DNA of 64,000 bases from Cardiocondyla obscurior (GCF_019399895.1 NC_091866.1:1781501-1845500); one strand, 5' to 3'; positions 48,901 to 61,735 are shown, counted from the first letter of the stretch. The notes: a model not told the origin generated them from the letters alone. Made by a program: numbers and translations.

Positions 48901-51900
48901 TTTGAAAAATACTCGGGAGGGAATAGAAAAACAGCCTAATAAAATAAAATTCATGTTGCTAAAACGTGTATTTGATGGTACTTAATCGTATTACATAACG
49001 TACGTATGATATAATTTTAACTAATCGATCTATTATGTTTCGCCTGCGTAATAATCCACAGACGGGATTCAGTTCAATCAGAAACTCTAGAATTTTTAAG
49101 GAAAATTAATTCATGACTTCATTAGCAATTTTTAACGGTATTTTTAGCCCGGATATGATTTCTAATGCTACCCGGACTGTATAAGTGGCAAAAAATTGAT
49201 ATAAGTTTGATTGCGGACCTTTCAACGCAAAAGGAATACCATACGTGTAGATTGTATAATATACGTAATGCAATTATATAATGTACACAAGTATTATATC
49301 ACAGAATGGAAAAATGTGAAGTATTGCGTCAGATAAACGCTAATTATTTACGTCACGAAAAAACATTGATTTGCTTGGTACTTACCTATAAATTTCTACT
49401 CACAAAACTCGATCCTAATCATATATTTTAATCTGCATATGTTTTTAATTTATAAAGTTTGACCATTAGTAGATTTAAAAAAAAATAGAAAAATTCATAG
49501 ACAAGCGTGCAATTATATTTCCGTAAAAGATAAGAAAAAAAAGTGACTTTTTTTTTCTTTAGACAATTAGTAAAAAAAATTTTCTTTATGCTTTTCAATG
49601 ATTGAAGTTTTACAAAAACGTTTTTATATCAGAAATAATTAAAATCAATTTCTATCTTTTTTTTATGTTGAAGACCAAAGTCAATTAATAGTCATATCAC
49701 AGTTGCTCGCTCGAATCCATCGAAATTTCATTCACTTTAGAGGCTTTTTCCGGTACGGGACTTTCGCCGGCGTACGCGTGCGTACACGCAGGGTCGGCGT
49801 TTCTGTCAATTACATAATAAAAAGCGTTATGTAAGGACTAACGCGACGCATAATCGTAGGCAGCGCTCCCAACTTTGCCCATCCCGACAAAATTATTCGG
49901 TAGATCCTGGGTGTCGAGTCATCAATACTGCTGGGCTACCCAGGTATAACTTTTTGGACACGCGCCCATAATTAGGTCGATCAAGATTACTTGGGAATCA
50001 ACAATTAGGAATAATGATAGTATCGAGTCTATTGAAGTGGCCTTAATTATTGTGAAGCTACGTGATATATTTTCACTATTAGAAAAAAATAATTTAGATG
50101 CAATTTTTCTAATTATATACGACAAAAATACAACGATTTATTAAGTGATGACAGCTGTGATTAAAAAATATATAAATCATTAATTATTACTCGTCTTGTT
50201 TACAGTTTGCACAGGCCTTGAGTTTTTTCTCTTTTTTTTTTTTTACTTTAATAAATATAACATTTAAATATAAATATCAAATGTTTTAAAATATTCTTGG
50301 AGATATATATTATTTATTTTAAATGATGCGATAGAGCAAATTTATATAATTTTACAGAATCACTCTACGATAAATGAACGATTGAAATTTTTATTACCGC
50401 TGTCTAGAAGTTTGATAAAATTTATAAATTTAGTTTCGTCGAATTAATTAACCTCGAGTTCTATTTATATCATAAACGTTATAAATTTATATTTTACATT
50501 TAACAAATATAACATCTTCTTTATCATTTGATTTTATCACCGTATAATATAACGATATGCTCATCTGCATTAATTGTATTTCCTCGAAATGTTATCAACA
50601 CTTAAGAACTCCATGCTCGTTCTTCTCGCGTATCACAATTATCAAGTAATCACTCTAATTTCAGCGTCGACTACATCTTATCTATGCACGTACAATGCGT
50701 CACTACTTTTTCACGTTAACTAAATTTCCTTATTTTTATTACTTTACAAGATTTGATAAATAACAGAGAAAAATCTAAAAAAAAAAAATTATCCGAGACG
50801 TGTATTCACTTGATAATAGAACGACTTTTTTTTCTTAATAACAAAATTCTATATCGATTGAATCGTTTAATGACTATTATCGGTATTATTGAAATCTGCA
50901 AAGTAACGATAGAAGAAATTGCAAGAATAATTAAGGCCTCTGATAAAGAGAGAGTAGGTCAAAGAACAGTCGGGAAACTCGATCAAGCGGAAGTATCACC
51001 GGCTGTGGTACTTGACCATGAAAAGGCACCTTGGCTATGCGCGAAACCACGGATGAAGGTTAGCATTACTATCGCATGTTGAAGACTGAGAGGCGCTTTC
51101 TACAGCAGAGAGAAAGTCGAGACATTTTCCAGAGATAATTTCCGATAGTAATAGCACCTAGCAAAAGTGGAACGGAATTTCTCGCGTGACGCAAAACCGG
51201 GGCACTACTACTTGATAAATTTTCGAAGAAATTGTAAAACTGTTAGGAAAAGAAAATACATAACTGCAAAATAACTGAAACAATCATATCTATAATAGGA
51301 ATATATCAATTTATACATTAAAATTAAATAAAATGAACAAATTGTCAAATAATTCAAATGTAGATAAAAAGAACTACAACGTTTCTATCTTTATAAGAAT
51401 ATATTTAAAAAAAAAGAAACATGTATTTTAATTAATATTACAGCTGACATCTAAAATCTATTAAATATATAAAATAAAATAAAAAGCTTTGCAAATTGAT
51501 TAACGCAGCGTTAAATAAATTTTTTTTAATCTTATATGTTGCATATAATTAAAAGAAAAATGTATGCAGTTATGTATTTCTGTTCAGATCTGAATATAGC
51601 TCATAGAGAACATATTTGAATCATCGTGTGCAATGAAAATGGATATCGAATTTATCGAGGAAACAGTAGGCGTTTGACGAGGACAAGTCTACGTCTTTAG
51701 GTATCGTCCATTATATACGTCGCCGACGTCTATTATAGATATGTGTAACTGCCGTTACATAATATTACCGTTTACAATGAGCACGGCACGCCGGCGAGAC
51801 GTGTCAGTCGGCGATAAACAATGATTTCCGTGCTCTCGTTTGAGGAGTCGCGCGGCCGTAGGGATCATAATTTCTTCCTATGTATTTCGCTTGGCTATTT

Positions 51901-54900
51901 AGTTGCCACTTATTGTTAGATTCACATAGATATTATGTGCAATGTGAAAATTCTATTTTTATTCCCATCGTGCAAAATATTTTACATAACGTGCGTGGTA
52001 CATCGAATTGATAGGAGGATAAGCATATTATTAAAAATTGATAAAATAATAACGTCGGAAAAAAATAATTCAGATAATTTAAAATTTTGATTTGAAAAAT
52101 TAACTCCGGTAGAATATACTAAAGCAAGTTTGTATTTCATATGTTAGAATGTTATTACATTCTAGTATATTTCTAAATTTAGATTGATAATTGATAGCTG
52201 AAGCTTGGTAGTTAATTATAATTTGATTAATTAACTGACAGCTTTTTATACAATTGTTTATTAAAAAACAAGAAATTCTTGTGTAATTAAACAAATTAAC
52301 GCTGTAAAATCTGTACTATAGAAATTTATATATAATTTTTAAATAATACATGTACATAATTGTGATCTCTTTCCAAAATTATGACAGTTTTATCAAACAT
52401 GTTATATATTAAATTGTGGTTTGGCAAACAGCTCGCCGTGATACCATCAGGAATTATTTTGTTCTTACGTAACTTAACTGGAACTGCTCGCTGGATTAAA
52501 CGTTTGAGTTATTTTAAGAAACTAAATTTTCGTAAAATCGTTTAAAATTCTTTTCTTTTTTTTTTCTTCTTTTTTCTTTTTTTTTATTACATTTTTAATT
52601 TACGGTTAAATTAATAATATCTTGATTTTATATTTTAATAGCACTCGAATATAATTTCGATCGACAATTCCAAAATTAGCAGTTCCGTGAATTTCTTATA
52701 AATTTTATATCTATTACTCACCATCTATATGTGTAAAAATTTATGTAACAAATCTGAACGTTTCGTTCTCAGTTGAATTAATCTATCAAGATATATTTCG
52801 AAAATTTCCTTTCATACATTTTTTTTATTAATAAGTACAAATATTGCTTTTTTAATTCGCACATCTCTCAAGGAAAAAAGAGAAAAAAAAACAAATTATT
52901 GATAAGGATTATTTCAGTTAAAAATGGAGCGTGAACTATCGTACATTGATTTACTGGTAAAGTCGAGCACTCTATTAACGTAAACGATGCAAAAAGACGC
53001 ATCCAATGGAAATACCTGCGAATAATTTGGCAGATGACACGTGGAGGAATTATAGCGTGCATACGTACTACCACATACGACAGGCCGGGCATTATTGATC
53101 GTTGCCAGAATAGAAAGACAAGCTATATGTAAATGCATGTAACTACCGCGGCACACAGATAACGAACGAGATGTCACATACCGTTGATACATTGTGCATC
53201 TCGCTGGCTGGTGATCGTACCGATCATCATTAGAACCTGGTGAATAGTCGAAATAAAACATTTCAACGTTTACGGCTGATTTAATAGCTCGCATATACTA
53301 TTCGAGAAATATATTTTGAAGATTTATTTTATCTCAACCACGCATTGCCTCATATTTTCTTACTTTGACGGAGAAATTGCAGCTTCTTTTATAAATAAAA
53401 CAGCTCGCGCGGCGCGACGTGCGCTGTTTATCTGTACGAATTTTATTTAATTTACAGTTAAACACGCGCGTATATTTTTCTTTCTCTTTCATTACGCACC
53501 GAATACGTAAATCGTATACGATATTTCTTATTTATCGAACGCACAAGCTCTCGATGTACCGGAATAGAAACCGGTGCAATCTTCTCACCCGTAAGCGAGG
53601 GCAATACTCGCAAATGCAATTAACGATTAAGATCTCATTATCCGCGCCTAGAAATTATTCCGTGACGTCTCACGATGATCCGGAGCGGCGCTCGTTTCCG
53701 ATGCGCGGACGGAGTTTTTCTCCGGGGCGAGTGACACTTAAACCTCGTTATATTAGCCAGGGTTACTTCGTGACATCCCGCTAAATCGAGACAACCTTTT
53801 CGTTCCCGCAAACGAAGGCGGTAATTGCGCGCGGCAGGCAGCATCAGCGGCGACGCGACGCCAGCAACAACGGCGGCGGCGGCGTGATAGAGTAGTACGC
53901 GCCGGGTGACCGACCTTTACGTAACGCGCGGCTGTTTGCGCCGCGCCGCGCCGCGCTGGCATGGGTGACGTCTACTCCGCGCCGCTGAAACGACGATGCG
54001 TCGACCGTTGCAGCTGCACCAGCGGGTTCAGCCCGCGCGACGCGCTCACGACGTGGCCGTTTAAAGCCGTATTCTTTCCCTCCCCGCCGCCTCTCTTCGC
54101 GGCTGGTCACCAGCCGGCCGGATGTAGCTACGCGCTCCGCATGCGACCCGGAGGAAGATGCAATCTTTATATTCGTATACCGTCCGTTCGCCTTATTAAG
54201 AAGATCAGTCGATATGTTAAAGGTGATTAATAACGTCGGCGGTTTCTTGAAAAATAACAATCGTTGAGGGAGTTCTTTTTTCTCTTATCATTATTTTTTT
54301 TGCTTTTTCTTTTTTTCTTTTTTTCTCTTTTGATTGGCTACAGATAAATAAAATTCTGTTGAAATAAAAGTAGCTGCTTTTGTGACACATTAATTTTTTA
54401 TGTAACGCAAGTTTTGTAATTCTAGTTTATTTCACAAAAAAAATATTAAGTTACGGATTTGGCACGTTTACGAATTTAACACTTCAGCTTGATACTAAGT
54501 TTCGTTCAGACGTTGAGTATTATTAAATCAAGCGCTGTTCACATTAATCGTACCGAGACTCATGATTCAGTGTCTAATTTTCACATATCAAGAGAGAAAA
54601 GTCTTTTGATACCAGACAGCCTCACATTTATCACATTCCACAATCTGTGAGAACTAAACAATTCATATATCGCTATCTGTCACGATTCCAATTCTCGAGT
54701 ATGCCGAGAATGCACAAGCCCTCGGCGGCATGCGCGGCAAACGGCTCTTGCTCCGATTTTCACGCGAGCGCTTATAGCGCTTACAAGTACGCTCCGCGTA
54801 CGTATGACGCTCCGTTAACTCGGTTCTCGAACTCAGCCGCTCGGCACTCTAGCAGTCCCTCTCTTCTTCTCGCTTTTTCCTTCGTTTCATGCCACTCGTC

Positions 54901-57900
54901 TTCTTTCCAACGAAGGTCAGCAGCCGTCTGTCGCGTCTGGTTGCGCACGCGGCATCGAACCTTTCGGTCAGTGCATCTTTGATCTTCGCGACTTCAGAGT
55001 TTCATACATGCCGCGCTCAGCTTAATATTCTTCATTTTTCCCTCGAAGTAAAAATGACAGTCATAGCTCACCTCGAGACCATTCACGATTTTATTAATAA
55101 ATTCGCACGAGTCATCGCGCGCGTACTCGAGCGACGTTTCAAAATTTCACGGAACTCTTAAAAGTAAGAATTTAAATTCGTACAACGACGTTCGCGAACA
55201 GGGCGCTTAGCTAGTTATCGGATTCTCAGTTAAAAAAGAAAAAAAGATATATGAATTAATTTAATATACGCCCGTTGTGATTCATTAGGATTCCGTAGTT
55301 AATTTGAATTTAAGTCCAAAGATCAAGAGGTTGTTAAGAGGAACAGGTTCTAATGATCAGGTCGATTGCCCGCGGTGTACAAGCGATCGATCATCCGAAG
55401 TAAACCTTGACATTCGATCTAACAGACAGGAAGAGCGCTTTTTGCAATGTATTCGAAGAATGATCGCGCTAATGAATGAACTTGTTCGTCGGTATCCCGT
55501 TGTATTTCTTGCAGCTTAGCACTGACGCAGAAAATTACGTTCCTTTGCACGCATGAGTACTTACATAATCGGAAACGCGACTCGATTTCTCGATTGAGCG
55601 TCTATGATTTATTACGACGTATCGGTAATAACGGCATCCGAGATTTAAATTGAAATAATCTTGAGCAAATACTGATTTTTATGATATTTTATACGATCGC
55701 GAGATAATTTTGTTAAAGAAGATATTTCTTTTTTTTTTTTAAGCGAACATGACGCTAATAAATATGTGTTGGTTACACGTGTAATTCAACGGTAATAGGA
55801 TTTTTTAAGATATAGGAATAATAAGAGGCTTATACAACAATGCTCACGCAATTAGGTTTCTTCGCGTCGCGTCTTTAAATTCAAGCGTCGCAACATTTGA
55901 AGGCAAGTTACATAAATCGGCTTATAGGAATCGCTTCTTGCATATACTCTCGGTGTATTGAATGTTAGAGATTCCTTTTAAATAACGTTGCACTTTTGGC
56001 ACGATATTAAGACTAATTGTGGATATATTATCACAATTAACGGAGTACTTAACGCTCGTTTTGCTTCTTGTGTATTCTGGAGACAGATGCTCTCGCAGAT
56101 AGATAGATAGATAGACAGATAAGGCAATTATACTCGTCTGTCGCATCACAAGTAATTATACAATAATCATTTGAATTTTATAAAACGCACCGTCTGCTTC
56201 TTTTATCTGATTAACTTTTACATAATTTTTTAAAGATTAATATTTCTATTTTATTCTTTAGCTCAAACAATAAAGACTGCTTTTTTTTTTAATAACGTTT
56301 TTATTATACTTTATAAATTTTTTTTGTACTCTTTTCTTATTTAAAATTTTACCTAAAACTTTTTTTTATAATCAAGCTCGAAAAAAATCGACAAAATATT
56401 GTATTAATTTTATAATCTTAAGTAATTTCAAATTACAATAATTACAAATTGTAAAATATTAAAACCTGATAGAATTAAATAGGCGTAATTTATTTTTTCT
56501 AATTTATTGTGTCAAAGAGTACAAATAAATTTCAATGCCGCGTACTTTAGGCATTCGCGGGATATTGACGTGCGCGTTAAAAAATTTTTCCTTCAACCAA
56601 GTGAGTCTGCAGCCACGGAGGCAATGACATTGCTCACACAATGTCAGAACGCGCCGGCGTTGCCTGCATAGACGGATATCATCATCCGCCGTCACTTCTG
56701 TGAAATGTATTTAACCGCAAATAAACGGCGCTTGTTTATGAGACGAATTTCTACGAAATTAAACAACTCCAGACTCTTAATGGCAAAAAAGAGAGACCCC
56801 TAAACTAATCGGAATTTAAACGATGTTAACTCCATAAGTGCATTCTTATGCAAAATATGCATCGAGACATGCAATGACGCAATGCTCTTTCGAGTGCCTG
56901 TTTGATTTAAATGTCATACAAGTGCATAACATTACATTGCGTCATAAGCGTGTACCTAAATTTATAAATAAAAAAATTGCCGGAGAAACAAGCGATTGCG
57001 CCGCGAGAAACACGCAATTACTCAGTTATCTTTACAGCGCAGTAGTTAGTTTAGAAAATATCTAATTTGCGTTTTTATCCTTTCAAAGTCGAGCGTGAGA
57101 CGTAATATTAGCCACGGTCGTGAGAAAACGTTCAGCGGGTGTTCGAATTATTCCTTGAATATCCAAAAAGCAAATCTTATGCCGTATTTAAACTAGAACT
57201 TGTTTGCTATTTCGTTGAGCATTGTGCAATCTTGTTTTCTCGTGTTTCAGTGCCGAATAGTCCGCTCCACCTTAGCAACAGGGCTCACGTCTTGCTCCTG
57301 TTGAATAGGCCTTTAGCCGCTCTCACGGACGCTGATCATGCAGTTAGATTGCGACCAGACTGGGGCAAGGTGAGGAAATACAGAACCGAAGCCAGTATAT
57401 AAGATCAGGACATATGTCAGAAGCGCTTTACATAAAAGTCTATATACTTGACTTAGTAATTTTTGTTCAATTTAAATTTAAAAAAATGCTTGTTAAATGT
57501 TAATCATGGGATCATGGAATGGACATAATATCTTTACTTTTATTATCTTTACTTCGATCTTTGATTTAATTACTTTGTGACTTACGTATAAGTAAAGTAA
57601 GTTGCTTTTATTAATTTATTTTAAATTTGGGCGATATTACAAAATTTATTATATAAAACATTTTATAACACCTTTCATTTTTATCTTCAGGGACACTATA
57701 GAAGAGGGATTGCTTTATCAGCGCTTGGAAGACACGAGGAAGCGCTCTATGCTCTCTGTATTAGCGTAGCCATTGACAAAAATCCACAAACTGTGCGCCA
57801 TGAATTGATCAAGGTACGTTTTAGTTTTTTTTTTTTTCATTATTTTTTTTTTTTTTACAGAAATTATAAAAAATACATAGAATATTTATGATTCAATCTC

Positions 57901-60900
57901 TAAAATGCAGAATGTAAATTTGATGATATCGAAATGATATTGAAATCGGTACATATTTGAAGTCAATCAATTATCTTCAGAATTATCATCTCGTGCATTC
58001 TCATAAGTGATATAAGACGAAAGAATAGGATGGATCCTAAGTAACATAAGGAACCGACGTTCTTCGCAATCGCGTTATTGTGCGGAATGCGCCGCGGGGG
58101 AAGCGAATATGTACCCATCTCTGTACGGAGATCATCGCTAACACAAAAGAAACGCGCGCCGTGGCGTTTCCGGCACGACTGCTGCCGGCCGCGCAGCCTT
58201 AATGACTCGGTACGATGGTCGTCAGGTGAGTGACCTGCACGCCAGGGGCAACGACGATAACCACATTCGCAAGAGCGAGCGAGCGAGCGAGCAGATGCGC
58301 CCGTTTCCAGCGTTAAATTTCCACGTGTTGTTTCACGCGCGGCTCGCGACGGCGTCGATATATCGATCTTCGTGTGACGCACGACCCCGCACCGCTGCGT
58401 TCTTCACCCTCTCGTACATAATGCAAAATGCTTTTCTTCTACGTCGAATTTTTCAAACGCCGCTGAAATATCCGATTCATATCCCTCTCGGGAGATTTTT
58501 ACTCGTGCACTTGTCGCCACTCCCAATTTTAGATGCACCGTTGCATCTCGAGCCTCCCCGCGCCGTGATTCTCTCACGCAACGATTCCCCGGCGGTTTTC
58601 AATTGCGCTGAAATTTTTTCAAGTCCCGTTAGAACGGTCCGTAACTGAAATACAGTTACGAGTGCAGAGAGGTATGAGTATCTAGTTGTTGCGATAGACG
58701 TTTGACATTGAAGTTATTCAATCGACGTTAAGTTTCGCAATGTTGCGTCACCGCGCGAGTATCTGGGAAGCCCGAAATACGGTTACGTATATTGACGATT
58801 GATTGAATATTAAATAATTCAATGCGACAGATCGTGTCAATTTTCCATGCTAAATAATTTAAAAAGCGGAGCGTGTTGAATTTCAAGCGTATCGCGATTA
58901 CGTAAGCGACGGCAGAGAATCATTGATGCAAGCTGCACTGCCGCTTATGTAAGATCGGGGAATCATTCTTTCCCGTGCCGTTGAATCCGCCGGCTGGGTC
59001 CGCATTATGGAAGGCACACTTTTACTTTCATCGTCCGAAAACGTCTCGGATTACTCAACCGTGTTATTTCGTGCGTTAATCGCGCCGATTTAGCGACGAG
59101 TTAAGTACCTGTACGCGATCTCGCAATTAGAAACGGAGCCCGTATACAAAACGCGACTCTTCAAATCAGACATCCCGCAAGGAAGGAATAAAAATATAAA
59201 AATTTAAAAACTTGGTTCTAAGGTTCAATTATACTTGATTAATTTCATGCAAAAAATTCGAACACGAATATTTTTAAACAATTTTTTTTGGGGGGGAAGG
59301 TAGGAAATTTTCTCAATTTAGCTTTGCAATTGCCAGTCAAACGTTTTATTTGATATGAAAATTTCTTTGATTGTTATATGTTATTAATTTCGTAATTATA
59401 TTGCAGATTCTGCACAGAGTGCTGTCGCCTAAGTTGTACCGTCAGAATCTTATCCTGTCTTCACGCACGCCGTATAGCTTAACAAAAAGCGCGTCACGGA
59501 CGAGGAATCGGCTAATGAATCCCAAGCGCAATCGACACACAACCCTAAACAGGTCCGATTGCGAGGATAACAGCAGTGGCGAAGAAGAATTCACACAGGT
59601 ACTTTCTTTAAATATTATTTAATTTTACGAGACATTTTTTTCTGCTTGATGGAAAGAATTCAAATAAGATTGAACGTCATTCGACATAAACAATGAAGAA
59701 AGCGACCATTAAATCAATTTTAATGGCTATTATCATTAGCAGTAGTATCACTAAATGAGCAGAAGTAAAAATTATTGTGTGATCGCCAATATAGTCATTA
59801 ATATTAACAACAAACTGTAAAATGAATACTTAATAGTATCTTAAGTTGTATACTATCTTTTATTTTATCATTCGTTTGCTGTGCTACGTTACAGACAATA
59901 AATAGAAGGGTTCGGTCCTCCCTCGTATCGCAAATCAACACGAAGCTGCAAGCGAGCTTGGATCGTGTATATCAGGATATAGAAAAATTGAAAAGTAAGT
60001 ATTATCGCTTGGCGTTGCGAGCATTTTATTTTTTACATTCGTTAAAATGTCTTAAGACGACGTTATTTGCAGGAGTTGAACTAAGACCCGCCGAAATCCT
60101 CTTGCCAACTCTTTCCGGCGGTACCGCTGGAGAATTGGATTGTATCTTATGTTGCCGCCTGCTTTGGAAACCTGTCACGACACCCTGTGGTCACACCTAT
60201 TGCTGGATGTGCCTGGACCGTTGCCTGGATTACTCCTCGGCTTGCCCTTTGTGCGTCACGTCTTTGGCTGACGTAAGAAAACTCCCTACATAAATGTTAA
60301 TTAATTTAATAGAAATTCTTTGAATAATATTCTGACGCAGCAACCTGATTTAATCATTTAATTAAGTCAAACTATAATTAATTATTTGAATTTTTTTGTA
60401 ATAAGTTTTTGTTAACTTCAAGAACAGTTATAAAACAATTTAAACGGCGATAAATTAATTTTTATTAAAATATATGCAAAATTAAACTTCTGAAATTATG
60501 TAGAGTAGTTTTGATTTCAAAATTACGCGCATAATTATTTTATTAACCAATTATTTTTTGCTTTCAGTATTTAGCCAGTAGCCAAAAGATTGTGACGGAT
60601 TTTGTAGAAAGAGCGCTTAAAACCATAGCGCCCGCGGAATATACCTCCAGAGCTGTGAGCCATCAGATCGAATTGGTCCAAGGACTGGGTCTTTTGGGTA
60701 ACGAACAGATCGCTGTCTTCATTTGTACGACAGCTTTTCCCTATGTTGCCTGTCCTCTGTTTGTTTACGAACCCAGATATAGGCTGATGGTCAGAAGATG
60801 TGTCGATAGCGGAGTGCGCCAGTTCGGAATTGCTGCATGTCTTAACAAAGAGGCAACGGGCACAAAGAGGTATATTAATTCCACATTAATTTATATGATG

Positions 60901-61735
60901 GATAACACATGGCGCTCGTGTATTTAAAAGATGTACCAATTAAAAATACTAATAATATTTATTAATTTTTTTAGATATGCGGAGTATGGAACTATCTTAG
61001 ACATTCGAGATCGAGTATTGCTCAAAGATGGTTGTAGTATTCTCAGTACAGTCGGTGGTAGAAGGTTTAGGGTCCTTTCTGGTGGAGAAAAAGATGGTTA
61101 CGACACAGCACAAGTGGAATTTCTCAGGGACACTGTCGTACAAGATGATCAATTGTTGAATCTTTTCGAACTTCATGATAAGGTAACAATTGCAAAAATA
61201 TAAATAAAATAAAATTTGTGAAATAGTTATTTAATTAATAGACAATCAATGTGCGATTAACGTAGTAACAGTTTATAGGAAACAGTTTATAGGAAATATT
61301 ATGGATATTAATTAAAAACAAATAATTTTTTATCCTAGTTTAATATTTATTCTTATTTTTTTAACATTACAGGTACGAGCGAAAGGTAGAAGATGGTGGG
61401 ACACGGTGTCGAGCTCTCAGAAAATCGAAATTCAACGGGTATTCGGACGAATGCCAGACACGGAGGAGGACTGGCCGCGTCTACCGGACGGTCCATCGTG
61501 GGCATGGTGGCTGCTTGCGATTCTGCCGTTAGGGCCGCAGCTGCAAGTGGGTATCCTGGGCACTACTAGCTTGGAAAAGCGGCTACGAGCCATTGAGAAA
61601 ACTCTCGATCACATGGAGCAAAGACAATTGACAATCGCAGCTGCTCCTTCCGAGCAAACAACGACATCGTCCAGCATCTGTAGAGATGGAAGAGCAATTA
61701 CGGAAACAGCGATGTCGGTTATTCAACAATCGTAG
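39368..61735 (+). CDS. LONRF: LON peptidase N-terminal domain and RING finger protein (LONRF family), 9 coding exons
   Basis: Exons 39368-39929, 57251-57369, 57691-57813, 59407-59598, 59895-59994, 60073-60272, 60568-60869, 60975-61182 and 61373-61735 join in phase to 722 codons, close to the 750-780 residues usual for the family. Order: TPR-like helices (about 10-60), RING 1 (C97, C100, C112, H114, C117, C120, C127, C130), TPRs (about 163-270), a basic linker, RING 2 (C389, C392, C404, H406, C409, C412, C423, C426), and a LON substrate-binding domain (about 475-690) with the family signature FVYEPRYRLMVRRC. LONRF proteins are cytosolic RING E3 ubiquitin ligases implicated in protein quality control. 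They have no LON protease domain, and none is seen here. Which of the vertebrate LONRF1-3 it corresponds to cannot be decided by eye. Confidence 0.92.
39967..39982. repeat. CT microsatellite
   Basis: Eight CT units, 38 bases after the exon 1 donor of LONRF. Confidence 0.85.
41226..41334. repeat. Near-perfect 109-bp hairpin in LONRF intron 1
   Basis: The left arm starts CTAATTATGGAACGTTACTG and the right arm, reverse complemented, starts CCAATTATGGAATCACTGAC. Pairing continues through CAGTTCACTC and GTAAACATT to a loop near 41280. It is a few mismatches short of a full palindrome, with weaker pairing for about 15 bp beyond each end. It is either a small hairpin MITE or a hairpin RNA precursor. 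Confidence 0.7.
47100..47560. other. CpG-dense patch inside LONRF intron 1
   Basis: GC- and CpG-rich block in AT-rich surroundings, with TTACGTAA at 47243 and TTATGTAA near 47372. Frames are open on both strands for about 100 codons, which reflects composition. A candidate regulatory element or alternative promoter; nothing in the sequence proves either. Confidence 0.3.
53640..54170. other. CpG-dense patch inside LONRF intron 1
   Basis: The most CpG-rich segment between exons 1 and 2, with a (CGG)n-like stretch (about 53870-53884), gccgcgccgcgccgcg (about 53940-53955) and TTACGTAA at 53917. It could serve as an alternative promoter closer to exon 2. No start codon upstream of exon 2 in the LONRF frame was identified, so this stays inference. 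Confidence 0.3.
56096..56116. repeat. GATA microsatellite
   Basis: About five GATA units, ending with a GACA variant. Confidence 0.8.
57251..57369 (+). CDS. LONRF: LONRF exon 2 (TPR)
   Basis: Acceptor cgtgtttcag, then TG completing Val and PNSPLHLSNRAHVLLLLNR. The LSNRA and ALTDADHAVRLRPDW pattern is a canonical TPR helix pair. It ends in phase at AAG before donor gtgagg. Confidence 0.9.
57691..57813 (+). CDS. LONRF: LONRF exon 3 (TPR)
   Basis: Reads GHYRRGIALSALGRHEEALY and on to HELIK, the second helix pair of the TPR block; GHYRRGIALSALGRHEEA has the TPR consensus small and aromatic positions. In phase at both ends (41 codons), with donor gtacgt. Confidence 0.92.
57814..59406 (+). other. 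LONRF intron 3 with CpG-dense core
   Basis: A 1.6-kb intron. Positions about 58080-58660 are much richer in CpG than the ends and contain a GAGC tetranucleotide repeat (58273-58292). TTACGTAA occurs at 58898 and TTATGTAA near 58947. Overlapping frames on both strands (57963-58382 and 58202-58648) are not coding. Confidence 0.5.
58273..58292. repeat. GAGC microsatellite
   Basis: About five GAGC/GCGA units within the CpG-dense core of LONRF intron 3. Confidence 0.8.
59407..59598 (+). CDS. LONRF: LONRF exon 4 (linker)
   Basis: 64 codons, in phase at both ends, reading ILHRVLSPKLYRQNLILSSR and on. It encodes a basic, Ser/Arg/Asn-rich linker that ends in an acidic DNSSGEEEFTQ. It sits between the TPR block and RING 2, where family members have a poorly conserved linker. 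Confidence 0.88.
59895..59994 (+). CDS. LONRF: LONRF exon 5 (helical linker)
   Basis: 33 codons plus one base, TINRRVRSSLVSQINTKLQA then DRVYQDIEKLK, probably a helix. Donor gtaagt; the next intron is only 78 bp. Confidence 0.88.
60073..60272 (+). CDS. LONRF: LONRF exon 6 (RING 2)
   Basis: GA completes an Arg codon, then VELRPAEILLPTLSGGTAGE and the second C3HC4 RING. All eight zinc ligands are present: CILC, CGH, CWMC and CPLC. This is the RING expected to contact E2 enzymes, next to the LON domain. Donor gtaaga. Confidence 0.93.
60568..60869 (+). CDS. LONRF: LONRF exon 7 (start of LON domain)
   Basis: Reads YLASSQKIVTDFVERALK and on. The LON domain begins near IAVFICTTAFPYVACPLFVY followed by EPRYRLMVRRC, a hallmark of the LONRF family. 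Ends two bases into an Arg codon at a GT donor (gtatat). Confidence 0.93.
60975..61182 (+). CDS. LONRF: LONRF exon 8 (LON domain)
   Basis: A completes the Arg codon, then YAEYGTILDIRDRVLLKDGC, STVGGRRFRVL and onward. This is the central beta-rich part of the LON substrate-binding domain. Donor gtaaca. Confidence 0.93.
61373..61735 (+). CDS. LONRF: LONRF exon 9 (end of LON domain, stop)
   Basis: VRAKGRRWWDTVSSSQKIEI and on, including GPSWAWWLLAILPLGPQLQV and the helical tail LEKRLRAIEKTLDHME, the usual C-terminal end of LON-N domains. A Thr/Ser-rich tail of about 35 residues follows to TAG at 61735. Confidence 0.93.
   Translation, partial: VRAKGRRWWDTVSSSQKIEIQRVFGRMPDTEEDWPRLPDGPSWAWWLLAILPLGPQLQVGILGTTSLEKRLRAIEKTLDHMEQRQLTIAAAPSEQTTTSSSICRDGRAITETAMSVIQQS

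Larger units (their letters stand above)
39930..57250 (+). other. LONRF intron 1 (17.3 kb)
   Basis: Starts GTAAGT and ends TTTCAG, joining a G|TG Val codon. No nested gene could be supported. It holds a near-perfect 109-bp hairpin (41226-41334), CpG-dense patches (about 42690-43020, 45120-45320, 47100-47560, 53640-54170, 54690-54960), many TTACRTAA motifs, long A/T runs and small repeats including GATA units (56096-56116). Frames within CpG-rich patches occur on both strands at once, which argues against coding. Such a long first intron often carries enhancers; that is inference. Confidence 0.7.

Noticed and set aside
50753..51082. 109-codon frame ending in a more protein-like segment (VGQRTVGKLDQAEVSPAVVL)
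   Set aside because: Half of it is poly-Lys and AT-derived; I could not link the rest to a family or to exon boundaries.
53844..54260. 138-codon Arg/Ala-rich minus-strand frame
   Set aside because: Follows CpG-rich composition and has an antisense counterpart; no protein features.
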